Made by a program: the position numbers and the translations under genes. A DNA stretch of 64,000 nucleotides from an uncultured Bacteroidota bacterium (GTDB lineage: Bacteria > Bacteroidota > Bacteroidia > B-17B0 > Aurantibacillaceae), in NCBI GenBank assembly GCA_903834765.1, contig CAILKE010000004.1:62001-126000 (forward strand), written 5' to 3'. The notes under the pieces are model-generated. The model was not told the DNA's origin and ran no database searches. It saw only the letters and a list, made by a program, of their open reading frames with translations. This document shows positions 63,582 through 64,000 of this stretch, piece by piece. Position 1 is the first letter of the stretch; each line of letters begins with the position of its first letter.

Positions 63582-64000
63582 TTAATCGTCAGTTGGATCT
63601 GGGGCCTTTTTAGCAGCAGCCTTTTTAGCTTTAATTTTTTTTGGCCAAAGTACATTGATTAATTCATTATGAACTGTTATCATTGATGTACTAATACCAT
63701 TAATAATATCGACGTCTTTCTGAGAGTTGTTTTTCCAAGTGCGTTTTATCTCTTCATAAGTGCCATCTTCTAAAATAATGTAGCATCGCAATAATTTATG
63801 CGCACTTACTTCCGCCTTTCCACTGTAACAATTTGCCTTTGATCCTATTCGAGATGTAATAATAACGTCAGTATAAACGCCATCTGCAACTTCCTCAGCA
63901 CCTCTCTCATCAAACTTTACTGACCATTTGTTAAAACAATTAAGTTCACGAGGTTCTTCGGTTTGCGCTTCCAATTGTAAAGCAGTGGCGGTAATTGCAA
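63582..64000 (-). CDS. Exported protein with Lys/Ala-rich C-terminal tail, 5' end outside window
   Basis: The frame stays open to the window edge. The first visible residues AITATALQLEAQT look like the end of a signal peptide; a TTG at 63974 inside it is not a likely start. The body (NKWSVKFDERGAEEVADGVY, TDVIITSRIGSKANCYSGKA, LEDGTYEEIKRTWK) is a compact alpha/beta domain of unknown family. The tail WPKKIKAKKAAAKKAPDPTD resembles the tails of L21 and the H1-like protein, which is unusual for a protein that appears exported. Confidence 0.75.
   Translation of the reverse strand, partial: AITATALQLEAQTEEPRELNCFNKWSVKFDERGAEEVADGVYTDVIITSRIGSKANCYSGKAEVSAHKLLRCYIILEDGTYEEIKRTWKNNSQKDVDIINGISTSMITVHNELINVLWPKKIKAKKAAAKKAPDPTDD

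Noticed and set aside
1-64000. CRISPR array, insertion sequence, prophage or integrative element
   Set aside because: No regularly spaced repeats, transposase, integrase or phage structural genes were seen on either strand.

Overview
The window comes from an AT-rich member of the Bacteroidota. Several signs agree. Three exported proteins end in type IX secretion (T9SS) sorting domains (YPNP-type start, GMYV/GIYF-type end). There are many Bacteroidota-typical families: DUF4286, DUF4139/MuiA, DUF4350, an OmpA protein with a PD40 propeller, and a DarA-like protein. The promoters visible match the phylum's TTG-N19-TAnnTTTG consensus, and genes mostly lack strong Shine-Dalgarno sequences. The lineage below phylum (Flavobacteriia- or Sphingobacteriia-like) cannot be settled by eye. 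No phage, insertion sequence, CRISPR array or rRNA was found, so this is core chromosome with a few accessory patches.

Layout. 1-6.3 kb: a membrane protein with an M23 peptidase domain (cut by the window edge) leads two periplasmic TPR genes. It faces a convergent operon of a paralogous TPR gene and a hybrid histidine kinase. 6.4-11.8 kb: a minus-strand block with an exported lipoprotein, a TPR protein, MuiA-like DUF4139, DUF4286 and rsmA. 12.2-21.3 kb: a PorE-like OmpA protein, a truncated thioesterase remnant, an Ig-like lipoprotein, a histone-H1-like Lys/Ala protein, a TonB, small lipoproteins and a DarA-like enzyme without DarB. 21.4-27.1 kb: trmD, ftsX, an EamA transporter, rplU-rpmA, serS and a hydrolase. 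27.2-31.7 kb: the DUF4129-DUF4350-MoxR-DUF58 cluster. 31.8-33.7 kb: glmS.

34-47.5 kb is the information-processing superoperon on the minus strand. In transcription order it is tRNA-Thr(TGT), tRNA-Tyr, tRNA-Gly, tRNA-Thr(GGT), tuf, tRNA-Trp, secE, nusG, rplK, rplA, rplJ, rplL, rpoB, rpoC. A near-perfect consensus promoter precedes it, several intercistronic hairpins lie within it and a terminator ends it. Dispersed palindromic repeats sit between rpoB and rpoC and just after rpoC.

47.7-64 kb: a PASTA membrane protein, a T9SS cargo protein and rluD; tyrS and a small conserved gene; a subtilisin-like T9SS protease; purB; a tiny overlapping gene pair that looks like a toxin-antitoxin module; a glycosyltransferase; tatC; a T9SS esterase next to an SGNH-family lipoprotein whose catalytic residues are all replaced; and a partial exported protein with a Lys/Ala tail. 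The best leads are the SGNH pseudo-enzyme/esterase pair, the toxin-antitoxin-like pair, the recurring H1-like Lys/Ala tails on three unrelated proteins, the DarA gene without DarB, and repeat elements that touch the starts or junctions of important genes.
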